Origin: Collybiopsis luxurians FD-317 M1
Taxonomy: Eukaryota; Basidiomycota; Agaricomycetes; Agaricales; Omphalotaceae
Direction: 5' to 3'
DNA: 64,000 bases
NCBI GenBank assembly: GCA_000827265.1
Contig: KN834749.1
Coordinates: forward strand, 2,970,653 to 3,034,652
In this document: one piece after another, positions 47,466-59,149 of the stretch
Layout: every line of letters starts with the position of its first letter
How positions within the stretch are numbered: the first letter of the stretch is position 1
Notes under the pieces: model-generated
What the model was told of the DNA's origin: nothing
What the model saw: only the letters and a program-made list of their open reading frames with translations
Database searches by the model: none
Translations under genes and position numbers: made by a program

Positions 47466-48290
47466 TCACGGCGATAAATTGCTTGAGAAACCTACAGGAC
47501 GGGTCTCCGTAATTGTTTGGTGGTCGAAGTAAGGTGAGTAGCTATGGTTATCTTCGAACTGGCAGTAAGAGGTCGATATTTGAACAACTGGGGTGACCTT
47601 CGTCTGCGAAATTCTGAGTAAAAGGTGAAAGTTTGAATGTGGCACACAGTACCTCGATTTTCCGTTCATCATCGGCGTCATTTTTAGGAGGAGGGTTGTA
47701 CTGGATGAAGTCGAACGTTGAAGAAGGAACATATTCAGAAAAGTATTTCCCTTTAGCTTTTCGAATGGCAGTCATTGAGCAAGCTGGAATACTATGATGT
47801 TATCACTCTCGCAAGGTACGAAAGAAAAACGTACCCTTCCCAAGCGACTGGCAACTTATACAAGGTTGTCCAATATCATCCTGCAGCCTGCTGCATCTGC
47901 GCTTAGCTCGACGACACTCATCACACGAAGCTCCTGTGGAAGATGTGATGAATGGACGTTAGGAGAAGTGTCCGTTGGATTTACTGTTGCGTTTTGGCAA
48001 GGCTCCGCGCAGGCATTCTAGTTTCACGGCTTGTTAAGACTGTAGCCACATCTGATTCGACAGACTCGCTTACCGATTTTTTTTGTAGAACACCGTGCGC
48101 AAGAAAGGGCATTCCCGGGAGACGGAGTGCATTTAATCTTTGCTGCACGACATTCATGACAACTTGGGGCTTTCATGAAGTCAGCAACCTTGTAACAAAA
48201 TTTCTTTACAGGCAAAAAGTCGGACGACGCCGTTTCTCCTAGTCGCTATGTATAATTATCATAAAACTTACCTTTTGTCCTCTCCTTCAT
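47466..48290 (-). CDS. Small Zn2Cys6 protein with two alternative zinc-cluster exons
   Basis: Exon 1 complement(48272..48290) encodes MKERTK and ends in phase 1. Then come two homologous exons, both phase 1 at each side: A complement(48074..48169), with SCHECRAAKIKC and SCARCSTKKI, and B complement(47835..47933), with SCDECRRAKRRC and PCISCQSLGK. Exon C complement(47653..47783) starts with ACSMTAIRKAKGKYF, and exon D complement(47466..47597) ends at TGA. Exons A and B each give Cys1-5; the sixth Cys is in exon C. Using only one gives a perfect C-x2-C-x6-C-x9-C-x2-C-x6-C cluster and a protein of 125 or 126 residues. Zn2Cys6 domains bind DNA as fungal transcription factors. No middle homology domain follows, so this may be a small or regulatory factor. 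Branch-like CTGAC and CTAAC precede the acceptors of A and B. Confidence 0.65.
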
Positions 48291-49629
48291 GGATGCCAAG
48301 ACGTTTACAACCGTAGAGAAGGCGGTCGTACTGAAGTGATACGAAGACAGGCGGGTGTTCTTTGTGAGAGTAGAAGTCAACGTGCAAAATTTTCCCCCGA
48401 GTGGAAGTCAAATTTCGTGGAGTCAGCGCGCTTAGAGGGAGGCATGATTCCGATCCATATCGCTGGCTCCAACAATACAGAAGCGGCTGGATATTCGCCA
48501 AACGATATGTCAGGCGTCGGCCATCGCATTCATGGAACGGCATGGAATGAAAGTAGGTGAAAGGTAACTTCTTTAGTACGTCTTTCGTTCAGGAGAAAAC
48601 GCCATTTTTGTTCGTTATAATTATTTTATTACCACGACATAGAAGGTCTCGGAAATACAGTAACTCCAAAGAACCCATGTTACTTTCAGTCCTCATCAAC
48701 GCTGCTCAAGACGGCTTCCAAAAAAAACAGATGAAGTCAAGAACGTCGCGTTAGAATAACGATATCAATTTTCAACTCTCCGGAAGCCAGTTAAGAGGTG
48801 TTGTGTTGTGCTTTCCGTAATTAAGGATGGTCTACTGATCTCCAGAATTGTTGTCAGATTTCCACACGCGGTCAACTTCCGTATACAAAGTCAGTACACC
48901 TGCGTCATGAGTTTGTACGCAAGCATCTTTGGTGATAGGAAGTTGAAATAGTATATCTGAATACATATATTCATTTATTTCTAACCCCAGCGGCGCCATC
49001 AAATGAAGGACATAATATAACATGTAGCGAAACTTTTCAGTTCAGAATATCATGCACGAATTAATATTCGGTCCTGAATTTTTGCATTAGATAAAAAAAA
49101 GGGAAAATCGGTGCTCGCTACGATCAGACAGACGGCATTTCAAGCACTCACATATGTTACTTTTTGCCAGTATTGATAATCGACCGCGGTGATGGGCGAT
49201 TCTCTTCGTCGGCATCGCAAGCGCGGCACTGATATGTTGCAGTATGCGGTGAATGGGGCGGGTACCTCACATTCCCGCTAGTTACACTGGTGTTGGGTGT
49301 TTCTACGTAGGAATTAGGTGTTGTGGCAACATTCAAATTATATGTTTGTTAATAACTTACGAAGAGAATCGAAGATTGATCTCTGCCACCGTGGAAAAAT
49401 CATTCTGATCCGAAATTTACTACGGGATCACTAAAACCTGAAAAAGACTTTTCGGAACTTTTCCAGCACTTTATTCAACACGCTTCCTTATTTCCATAAG
49501 TTTTACCGTAGCTAAAAGCTTCAAAACTTATGTCGATCAGCCGCGAAAAGCAAAAAGATGACTACATCGCAAGTTTTATTTAAGGTTTAAATGACGTAAC
49601 TCTATTACTTCAGATCTCGTGCTTCATTT
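48291..49629. other. Intergenic, no gene recognised
   Basis: Probably the promoter of the Zn2Cys6 gene at its left end. A 92-codon minus frame at 48268-48543 overlaps exon 1 in another frame and lacks motifs. Nothing else seen. Confidence 0.3.
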
Positions 49630-50023
49630 TGCCCGCGTCATCTTTTGTATGAAAACAATTCCGACCCAGATGCGCTCTCCTCAGCTCGCATTGTTATTCA
49701 ACCGGCTTCCAGCACCTTCGCACCTAGTCGAGGGCTGTTAAATGAGCGCCATAATTCCACAGGCCCCAGTGCAATATAATACGTACAACTTCAATGTTTT
49801 TGAGACTCGACTGTTCTTCTTCAGTGATATATGATGATACGGTGAGAAAAGAAGTTTCATTGGCGGGAAATTTGGGTAACCTCATCTTGTCTGATTTATA
49901 TCGCACGAACGCATTCTCTACGAGCGGCTTTCTCTCTCCTGAATGCATTAGGTAATGTTGTCCCAATAGTAACAGTTTCTGTTTCGTACTTATAAGTTGC
50001 GACCTTATTAGCACCTCTTGCAA
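49630..50023 (-). pseudogene. Decayed F-box-like family member
   Basis: An exon (complement 49787..~50023) ends SSYITEEEQSSLKNIEV at a GTACGT donor, the same place where family members A, C and D end theirs (LQTMQ, LRKLQ, LLSAM). A 52-nt intron follows, and from 49734 the next exon contains a segment reading LEAG-stop-ITMRAEESASGSEL, parallel to LSGQAVDRYFERLTSGGDL of gene A, with TGA in the middle. Later exons were not found. The relation rests on splice position and weak residue similarity. Confidence 0.4.
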
Positions 50024-51520
50024 AACGATTTTTTGTACCCTAATGAGTCCGTTTCAAACTCCTATCAAAAAACTGTTGGTTCAAAACAGCTGCTGATAAA
50101 CTGTAATTGATGGCGTTTTTGGCTTCTATCAATCGTATACAGTATTATTTTCCCTGTGGTTCATATAATGGGTTGTTATTATGCATAATCGGAGGCATCC
50201 GTCTTAATTACTTCGGTACATCTTTAACGTTAACTATCTAGGACAGCAGCACAGCGGCTCTGATGATATTTTTGTATCCCATTCACCTGTTGAATTACAA
50301 CGTCTTCGTACCAGACTTTTTTTTTTTTTTGCTTTTACCTGTAAGTAGTACTTCCATCGGAGTCCCAAAAGGTTGCCGTTTCCAGCCAGTTTATCAAGTA
50401 CTGAGATTACGCAGGCGACTTACTTCATCGTCTCTATTGATGGCTCCCAGATGCCATGTTAATCCTGAGTGACGCCAGGGATGCTTGTCTTTTTCTAATT
50501 TCTGGAGGAGAGACAGTAGCTTGAAAAAAAAAAGAGCATTAAGACGCCGGATATTGTTGAAAGCTTATACCTCTGGAGGTGGACAAAGCCCCAAAGATTC
50601 TGCCCTCGCCCATCTCTCTAGTCTTGAGAGCCCAATGCAAGGTCCAAACCGATGGTCACTGATGAAAACATTAGTTATTGTGTGTTTTAACTTCTATATT
50701 ACAAATGTTACAAATCAAAACGCCTTAGGGTTTGCAAAGTTGCTTGGTCTAATACTTCCTCCTTGCGTGGTTTTTCTTCAGAAGGACCAGTCTGAATCGA
50801 CCTCGATTCATTCTTCTTACTCGGCGTACGATGCAAAAGCAACCGCCTCTCTGAACTTGGATAGTCCTTCTCCCAATATTGGTTCAAAGTGCGTTGCATA
50901 CTTTGCTTTTTTTCCTTTAAGGCTGGTTTTTTTCTGGTCATGCAAGAGGATAAGTGTATCAACATAAGATGAAATTAAGTCCTTTTAAGTAAAGGTGAGT
51001 AGTCTCCATTATGTAACTGCAGATGACTGTACAATATGTAGCTCCAGTGGGTGAATAATGCTTGTCTACGTCTAAATTAATAACTGCAGGTATTTACCTT
51101 CTTTGAATAGTTACGATATGAAGCATACCTAATAACCGTTCTAGCATCTACCTTCTTAACCATAATACATGAACTATAAAATGAACTTTCACACGACGGT
51201 AGCACATACGTTGGTAGGAGCAATCAATTGAATGAACCGGTGAGTCGCTATTCCACCATTATTGTCCACAGCTTATTCTACGACAATTCTGTTTGAAAAT
51301 AGCCTTATTCGACGTCTACCTCCAAGAGCGCATTAAGTCTTCAACGGTCCTTTGGAAATGTGTGAAAACCGTAACAAAAATACATAGATAGTTCCAACAA
51401 CCGATCTCATGTAAACTAATCCTGAAAAAGAATTCAAATCAGCCACGTATTACGAGACATACGACTTCGAGCCTCACTCACTTTATATTTGTTTGATTCT
51501 TAAGCGAAATTACTTGGCAC
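50024..51520. other. Intergenic, no gene recognised
   Basis: Open frames at 50485-50967 on plus and 50708-50965 on minus overlap each other and lack motifs. Poly-T and poly-A runs near 50320 and 50527. Confidence 0.3.
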
Positions 51521-51567
51521 GTTGAAGAACTGGGCAGGATCTCATTTGTTCTGGATATGGATCGTTG

Positions 51568-52204
51568 TTAGAAACCAACATAAATCAATATGGGCGTTGT
51601 CAGTAGAAGCTTCTGACACTCCACCTGCTTCGCAGCATCAGTCACCTGTTTACTTTGGATCTTCCAGTCAGCTTTCGCTTGCTTCAATTCTTCCATATGC
51701 CACTTTTTCAGCCATGCATATTGTTTATCGGTAATCCCTAACATTTCAGTTATCCGTACTTGTTTTAAGAACTTTGAATGACTGCAGCGAGCGTTCCACC
51801 GACATCCCTCACACTGAAATCCGAACTTTCTTGGTATGCATTTTTGCCGTCTTTGAACACATTGTAAACAAGCCTGTCAAGCTATTAGCGATTTCAAACT
51901 GCTTATTATTGGCTTGTCCTACTATATGGGAGTATTTTTCATTGAGTGCCTTTCGTTCCTGTTGCTTTCCATGCATTCGATGTACTATTGTATACCTATG
52001 CTTTAATGCATCTGTAGCCCACAGGGGTTCTTCGTCTGTTTTAACCTTTTGACGCCGCTGAACATATCTTAAGTTTCTTTTGTTTTTGTCATCGAAACTG
52101 GCACAAGATGAATGAGGTTCTGATGGCAGAGGAGGTTGAGTAGATAGATGGGTAACGGTATGATGGGACATCTCGTTAGCCAAAGTGGTCAAAATGCGGC
52201 ACAT
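51568..52204 (-). CDS. Hypothetical helical basic protein, exon junctions unresolved
   Basis: Block 1 starts at ATG 52202-52204 and has a Ser/His/Pro-rich N-terminus, then LRYVQRRQKVKTDEEPLW, DALKHRYTIVHRMHGKQQER, KALNEKYSHIVGQANNKQ. Block 2 (complement 51568..51744) reads GITDKQYAWLKKWHMEELKQ, AKADWKIQSKQ and ends YVGF. Both are charged and strongly helical, and the second looks like a continuation. A donor near 51810-51830 and an acceptor GTTAG at 51739 exist, but phase does not close with the sites I can see. It could be a small nucleic-acid-binding protein; no family recognised. Confidence 0.4.
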
Positions 52205-53277
52205 TATCTTCCAAGATCGCCTTTTAAAATAGTTTCAAACGAGCCACTTCCCTTGGTCATTTTCAATTACATTCATCCTTATCCGGTGAGCACCCCGGTT
52301 TGATTTCACGTTAGATCATCACTTCAGGCAATAATCCTATATGTTTTGATGTAGTTTCGGTTGCTGACGTATCACTTTCCCTATCACCGGATCACAATAT
52401 GAAAACAATCTTCGACGCCATTCGTATGGCTCCGGTGGTTGTAGTACATTAGATAATCCACGCAGGCAATGTAGGTAATCTCGTCTTTCTTTCTGGTGTA
52501 TATGTATAGTACATGATGTATAGTAGATGAGGTCATCAAATCAGGTAATATTTTTTCGACAACATCGCCTTATCTATCAGCAGATCAGAACATGCAATAA
52601 TCTTGCACGCAATGCGTGGTTTTACTTAATTCTATGACTCTGGTGTTTGTGGTGTCGAAGCAGATAATATTCTCCTTTGTCCTACATTAGGTCATCAGTG
52701 TCAGTGATATTCCTTTCTCCTCGTTTGTAGTACATAAGATCATCAAATCAGGTAGTACTATTGCTGAGTGTTTGGTTTTGCATGTTTGATTTTATTTTGA
52801 TGGCACTATCTTACTCCACTTTTGTGACAAATTGCAGGCAAATAATGATGTTCTTCAAGAAGTTATTTTGCAGTCTCCTACGGCACTAATTTACCTTTAA
52901 GGGGTAGTGATGTTCTCTACAAAGCAGTTCAAAAAATTACCACAAGGAGCTCCTCGGCTTGGGAGGCTTTTTAAGGGAGACAGAGTTATTGAAGTTTTTG
53001 ACATTAAATTTACAGCTGGAATAAACTACGTAGTCGTGTCAAGGAGCAGGACCAGCAATACGACTTTTTGTGTCTTTCACCCTAGTCATAAAAATTACGT
53101 TAATCTTCGATGCCCACATTTTTTTTGTCGATATATATTCATACATTGTTGTATCGTAAAATATAAACAGATTGCAAGAATGTAAGATTCACTGCATTAC
53201 CATTGGAGACTTCATCAACCCTTCACGTGAACCTTATGATGTCAATAAAAAATCAAGGTGTAACTAGAGTGCCTTGA
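52205..53277. other. Intergenic between hypothetical gene and SKP1
   Basis: Contains repeated short words (GATCATCAAATCAGGTA at about 52532 and 52739) and an 91-codon plus frame from ATG 52910 with basic composition but no motif. The repeats may be duplicated promoter pieces. Confidence 0.3.
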
Positions 53278-54009
53278 TTATTCTGCTTCAGCCCATTCCT
53301 AAAGAAGGATGAATAATTGGCTACAGCATTTGATATTCCACGTACGTTTTCTTTCCTAATCGCATCCTATGCTAGTGATTAAAACAATAATTGATGTAAT
53401 TAAATCTTTTCTAACCTCTTCTTCCTTGGTAAAATCATTGACTATGTTGAACATTTCACGTATTTCTTCTGTTGTCTTTCCTTGAATCATGAGAGCCACT
53501 TTTTTGCAGCCCAAATCTCTTCAATCGAAGGTTACCACATCTATAGAACTCAGAAGTCAACGATGCTTACAACAAATCCTTTATATCCATATAATTCGCG
53601 GCCAGTATTATCTCGAATAAGGTGTCTTGGTCCACAGCGATAAAGTTCCGATCCCATGGCGTGATCTCAATTTTTCGTCTTCGTGTTTCATCAACTTCGG
53701 GCTCCGGAAGGGGTTCTCCACGATGATGTTCACAATACAGCAACACCTGTTGTGTTGCAATGTCTTAAATTAATAATCAGGGTCTCAGAGCGTCATTTCT
53801 ATGTTCACCTTTTCCAATATATCACCAGACACATTCAGCAAAGGGATTGGTTGGGATAATTCACCAAGGTCTAATAAATTTTCTCAGCTGCTTGTTTCGT
53901 TAACAGAGTAAAACCCACCTTCAATCATGTTTTTGATAAAGACGCTGCGTTCTGCAATATCCCTTTCGACAAGGAAAATTTTACCATCAGAAGAGACAAG
54001 CGTCAACAT
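53278..54009 (-). CDS. SKP1: SKP1, SCF ubiquitin ligase adaptor
   Basis: Six exons, complement(53919..54009, 53809..53870, 53571..53746, 53416..53518, 53346..53366, 53278..53298), give 157 residues, the normal SKP1 length. N-terminal POZ fold: [20 protein letters not shown] then [13 protein letters not shown]. Middle: [15 protein letters not shown]. The F-box-binding C-terminal helices: [40 protein letters not shown], and the near-invariant end IRKENEWAEAE. SKP1 bridges CUL1 to F-box proteins. The last two exons are 21 nt each; skipping the exon 5/6 intron would replace EWAEAE by an unrelated tail. Divergent from canonical SKP1 at some positions (for example KMxxE replaced by MLLYCE-type changes), so it may be a second SKP1 paralogue. 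Lies between two F-box genes. Confidence 0.85.
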
Positions 54010-54866
54010 TACGGTAGCTGAAAAAAGGGGAAGTAATTGGTACCTATAATGTATTTTCGAAGGTGGCTTTTAACTATGAAAGCTGCTGCTTACGGCATCG
54101 CTTAATATTGCTGTCTAACGCTTCTTGTAAATGCTTCAGACTAATTGCAGATTGCTACAGCCTTCGAGAGGATTAACGTAGACAATACGGAGTAATGTTA
54201 ACTATGAGAACTGCTCGTCGATCATTTGTTGCGATGGGATTCGGCAGTTCAATGCCAGCTTGAAATGTAAACCGGATCAATTTGGAGTTCGCTGAAATAG
54301 CGTCATTATGGTGACATCCTCGCGCAAGCCTTCAGCAAAGGCTGTACACACCGGGTAGCTAATAGTGATGACAGTAACTCTTTTCGTAATGTATGTATGT
54401 GAATTGACAATTTGTTGCTCAATTTAAGATAAAGAAACAATAAGTTATAACAGAGTGTACGATTCCTGTGTAAATTGTATGACAGGGTAACTTTTCGTAA
54501 CGTCGCGCAAATGGTGTTCTTGCTATGGAAATAAGCATTTTGGGATTGTTGCAAGAATTCTTTAGTCACTACACTCGATCCAATTACATGGCTACCGCAG
54601 CACTTTAATTTATATTGTGAAGACATAAACGCTGTTGTTGAATGTTCAATAACTTCAAAGTCAAGTTTACTAATCGCGGCTGTTTCTGTTGCATTTCTTT
54701 TTCACGAATGCTGTGATTATTCAAGAATCTTTTCTTCACTGAAATTGTCGTGACTTCTGTGGCTATCGTAACCTTCTAGTTCGCTGTCTCGGGCTGAAAA
54801 GAGAAAATGTAATTTAGTAACTACGTCTGTTTCTGTTACATTTTTTGTATGAATGGTTGAAAAAAA
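54010..54866. other. Upstream region of SKP1; small minus frame
   Basis: A 106-codon minus frame starts at ATG 54624-54626 (MSSQYKLKCCGSHVIGSSVV) and contains a possible donor after CATLRK. No motif. Otherwise nothing recognised. Confidence 0.25.
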
Positions 54867-56438
54867 TCACAAAAAAGATCTATCGAAACAGTGCTGCTTG
54901 ATCTCTCGCAGATCTTGTTCCATATAACACCATTGCCCCGATTCATTCTTGCTATAAAATGCATCTAAAGTAAACCTCACAGAATGAAGACTTGGAGTAA
55001 CAAATAAACGACCCGGTCCATCATCGTAATGACTGAAATCTTTCCCAACTCTGCAAAGAGTCAGATGTTGCAAATTTGGGAGCATAGATAACATTTCTAA
55101 GAGCGCATCGTCTTCCTTTGGGAGAAATCAGGATTCTTTTCAGTTTTTTGAAAAAATAGTAATGATACCGTGTCCACCGTACCCTCTGCAAACCAAAAGT
55201 GGATGTCTTGGATCGATGGAGAAGAAAAAGTGATGGAATGAAACAAATCAATGTCCCATTGTGCGACGTATGCTTCGATTGAAACCAATCCTCTTGCAGA
55301 AGATAACATAGAGACGACATCTGCAACTTCTGCAGCCCAGTCTGTGACAACCACCTTCCTAAGTGATCGCGCAAAAACTAGGGTACGGAGCAGTACAATT
55401 GGAGCGACCATTTCTTCCAGTTGATAGATTTCGTCAACTTCAAAGAATGGCTGGCTTTCAATAGGAAAGGCACCTCGTACGTGAAAGTTTGCGAGGGACG
55501 GCATCTGAAGTAACAAAACGCCCAATAGCTCAGCGAGTGTTGTCGAATCTTCATGTTCTAGTTGAGCCACCTCATCTTCGTCGACTTCTATTCCAAGATA
55601 TACCAGAGACGAAGAAAAACTCGATCGAGCAACTTCCGTGAACGTCGTCGACATTAATGGAGCTGGAACAGCATCTGGAGTCCCAACTGTTTGAGACAGC
55701 AGAAAGGCATTGTAGCCTCTCAAACACCAAGCTGTTCCGGGACACCAATGAAGGATGGCGTGGGTGAGACCTTCGCAACACTTTAGAAACCATATTTCCA
55801 GGCCGAAACCAGTCCAAATTTCGCTATTTGTCCACGTTCTTTCTCCAGGGTGATGCCACTTGTTTAGATGGAACTCGACTGCCCAAGCGCGAAGGGACAA
55901 AGGTTGCACCCAACTTGTTAACGAGCATCCCAATATTGATATCATCGGATACTGCTTCCACGACGCTGCGGTATCATAAAAACTAAGTGGCAAAGAAATC
56001 CCATGGAAATGAAGCTGTTCAAAGAAAAAGTGAGCTATTTCAGTGTCGTTCCAAATTACTCACTTGAATTATATTAGATGAAGAAGTCAAAATGTCGTGA
56101 ATGAAAGTCCAATACAAATGATATTTATTTCCATGCGGTAAAGAGCACTGTGTACACTCGCAATCTTTGTCGTGGCGCATCTTCTGACCACAAATTAGGG
56201 TTGTTATTAAAGCACGATGTTCTGCTCTCGAGTTCTTCCAAAATAACCAGGCGCTGACGGTAACTTCCGCATGAGGGATGGAGAAGCACGCGCAAAGGAG
56301 AGGGATCGCGATAGCTCGCAGCGACGCGGAGCACCTGCTCAGCTTGCTGATTCCCGCAAGATTTCCCGCATTCATAATGACTTGGAAGACATCATTAGGC
56401 AGTTTCTGACATGAATGCGTTGTCCGTTGTACTGACAT
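54867..56438 (-). CDS. F-box protein, agaricomycete type
   Basis: Exons complement(56064..56438, 55183..56014, 54867..55096) give about 478 residues with phases 0 and 1. The start ATG (56436-56438) is followed by QKLPNDVFQVIMNAGNLAGI, SKLSRCSASLRAIAIPLLCA, a clear F-box helix set (LP at the start, then the hydrophobic spacing and the LxL of the third helix). The rest is repeat-like, with leucine-rich segments such as LLLQMPSLANFHVRGAFP and LPNLQHLTLCRVGK, typical of agaricomycete F-box proteins whose C-terminus forms an LRR-like solenoid for substrate binding. The second intron uses donor GTACGG rather than the downstream GTATCA because only that keeps frame into MLSMLPNLQHL. Immediately upstream of SKP1 in the same orientation. 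Confidence 0.72.
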
Positions 56439-57410
56439 CGAAAGCGAAGTTTGAATGTAAAGCAATAACAGGAATTGTCTTTAAGTACTTCGCCATTTAT
56501 TAAACCTTTCGATGTATCCTATGTGTTGTAAAGCAGTACATGTTGCAGCCTATAAGCATGAATGACTAAATATGATTTAACTGATATCGACGTCTTGAGC
56601 TGACCGATGTCTTGAGCTGACGTAAGCAGAAATGCGACCTTGCCTTGCCGCAGTTCATGCAAGTCATAACATTGTGTGCATCATCATAGCAGCCGTCATG
56701 TATGAACTAAAAAAAAACTGAGCATTCAATGCGCAGAATTGGTATGAGGAAATTGGGCCATATGTTTGCATTCGTAACCAATATACTGTAACAATCGCAT
56801 TGGAAAGCAGTTAACGGGCTTCGAAAATCCATTGAATGGTTAAGCAATACTTGTAGTATGTCAGTGTCAGGCGACTTTCATTGGATTTGTGCTCAATTTG
56901 AAGCTGGATCTCGATCTTCCGAACTGTTTTGCTGAATAGGAATGCCTTTGACTACAATGATTACGTCGGCAAATTACGAGAACGTTAGGGTTAATGCGAT
57001 GCGTTTAACGAATGAGATGGCAATGACTGATGAAAAGAAGATAGTTCTGAGTCGGAAAATATCCGGTAGGCATACATAGTAAAGTCTCAGTCGTGCTAAC
57101 TTTAACTTCATCTCGTTGTATCATACTTTTCAGTGGAACACGCTGAGCATTCAGTTTCATTTTCAATTGACAAAGCCGTGTTATTGGAGTCATCTTCCAA
57201 CCTAGTGGGGCCGCACAGTTCGTTTAATCTTAATGTAGTTGTATTTGTGTTTTCAAATATATAATGCAGTACACAGAAATCATCTTCCTTTTGTAGATCG
57301 TTACGCAATCACTTTTCGAAGCAACATATATATGAGGACCATATTCAGTACATAAAAATCATCTTTCTTTTCCAGAGCGTTACGCAATCACTTTTTGAAG
57401 CAACATATAT
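56439..57410. other. Divergent intergenic region; imperfect repeat
   Basis: Two similar 60-bp stretches lie at about 57290-57345 and 57365-57412 (CGTTACGCAATCACTTTT and AAGCAACATATATATGAGGA), so the start region of gene D is tandemly duplicated, including its ATG. No gene recognised. Confidence 0.45.
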
Positions 57411-59149
57411 ATGAGGAGAACCATATTCCGAAGACAGGTCTGCGAAAACATGCAAGGTCTATTTAGCACTAGCAAAAGTTCTCAAGCGTTTTTACTGTTT
57501 GTTAAACCTACGGTCTTGATTTCACATACTGATGGCATAAACAGGGAACTGACCACTGCGAATTTACTTTTATCGTGCATGTCCCATCAGGAAATTTGCC
57601 ATCTTCGAGTCGTATGCACCTACTATAAGTATTTTGTTGATGGGTATTTCAGAAGGGCTTACCGATTAGACAAATTTTTGAATGGGTACTTCTCATCTGA
57701 GGAATTCCCTGTATTACTCAGTGCCATGGTAAGACGGACATCGGTGCAATGGAAGCTTCTGACAAGGAACCTTTACACAGGCATCGCATCGAGCGGTTAT
57801 CACTGGAATTGCGGCTTTTCGATTCATTGATAGAAAACCTGCAGAAAATCTACTCGATATCATTTGTCCATTTGACAGCTGCAAATCTTTAGCACAATGG
57901 TTTACCAGCATTGGATATGTTTACTGCGGATCTGCACGCCCATCTAGTTCATTCGACGAAGATTACAAATTAGTAAGACGTGGAATGACCGAAGATGCGC
58001 CAGCAGACTTTGAGATCCCTGCACAACGGAATTGGGACTTCCAACGAAACAACCACATCATCGAAGTAACTGGTAGTTGCACTTCCCCGATTGCAGATGT
58101 CCTCAAGCATTCACATTTTAGTGCACTTATTTTTATGATCAATGTATATATTTTGCCTGATATTTTTTATTTTTTCCTTAGCACTATTCATGAATATTAT
58201 TACGCATACTCATGCATATTGCCTTTTTCCCCGAAGTAGTTTGATTTGGAGGAAGTATTATCGCTGTAGGCCGCGAATAATTTATGGAGATTCAAACATA
58301 ATTCGAATGTATGTCCAACATCGCAGAAACCATCTTGGTAAACGTACAGAAGCACTGCCTGATGTGGAAGATGCATGTAATTCAAAAGGAGAGTGCAGCT
58401 TCCAACTACGGCGCAGTCTTAATGATGGATGGTGTTTGCGCGTAGCAGTTTCCGGCAATAAAGGAGTAGATCATATACCTGATTATGCAGGAGCGAATTC
58501 CTGGGGAGTACGTTATGGCGCTGATTGGATGACGATGGTGTTTCGGATGCTGAAGGTGCCAGGCGTGCCATTCCAGTACTGTGTTTCTCCAGAATTACTT
58601 TTCCTTCTCAGAAAAACTTTGAAGGTGGCGACCAAGAATCCTGTAACGTAAAGAATATTTCCTAAATCCTTTCCCTTTAATGACATCATATACAGCTGCG
58701 ATGAAGACATTGCACAGACGACAGAGTCTGTGCAAAAATCTGCGCCCCTACCGTTGTTCGCGTCATCCATAGACAACGTTCTAAAAGAGCTACTAGCTAA
58801 AAGGAAATCCAATGCAGAAAAAATGGGCTATATGAAGCCACGCGCGGCGCACGATGTGCTTGATGCCTTTACCACCATTCGAATCTTTCATCTCTTACGC
58901 GAAGTCGAAAGAAGACACAACGGGGTGTTTTTGGTAAGTATAGCTTTCATTTTTTTCCGAAATGAAATGAGTTTTCGACTGTTATTTATAATCCATCAGG
59001 GAAAACATTACTACAATAGAGATGCTGCTGGAAATCAATGGCTGATGATGAATATTCATGTTAAGTTGAAGAAAGAACAGAAGCCAAACTATTTGTGTCA
59101 CTGGAATCTTTTCCTAGATAAACTTGCAGAAGAACATATTAGTTTGTGA
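57411..59149 (+). CDS. F-box-like family protein D
   Basis: Six exons, 57411..57496, 57545..57728, 57781..58120, 58182..58647, 58696..58933 and 59000..59149, give about 487 residues with intron phases 2, 0, 1, 2, 0, identical to gene B; exon 2 is again 184 nt. The first exon ends AFLL at the same codon position as gene B. F-box-like region: TANLLLSCMSHQEICHLRVV, CTYYKYFVDGY. Exon 4 opens TLFMNIITHTHAYCLFP, the family signature. Exon 5 has a helical KELLAKRKSNAEKMGYMKPR segment. The last exon holds VKLKKEQKPNYLCHWNLF. The first donor is GTTTGT, slightly off consensus but supported by the parallel with B. Substrate unknown. A duplicate of the promoter and ATG lies just upstream at about 57330. 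Confidence 0.65.

Noticed and set aside
48268..48543. Minus-strand 92-codon frame upstream of the Zn2Cys6 gene
   Set aside because: Its frame runs into TAA at the exon 1 donor in phase 2, which does not fit the phase-1 acceptors of exons A and B. The ATG in the other frame fits.
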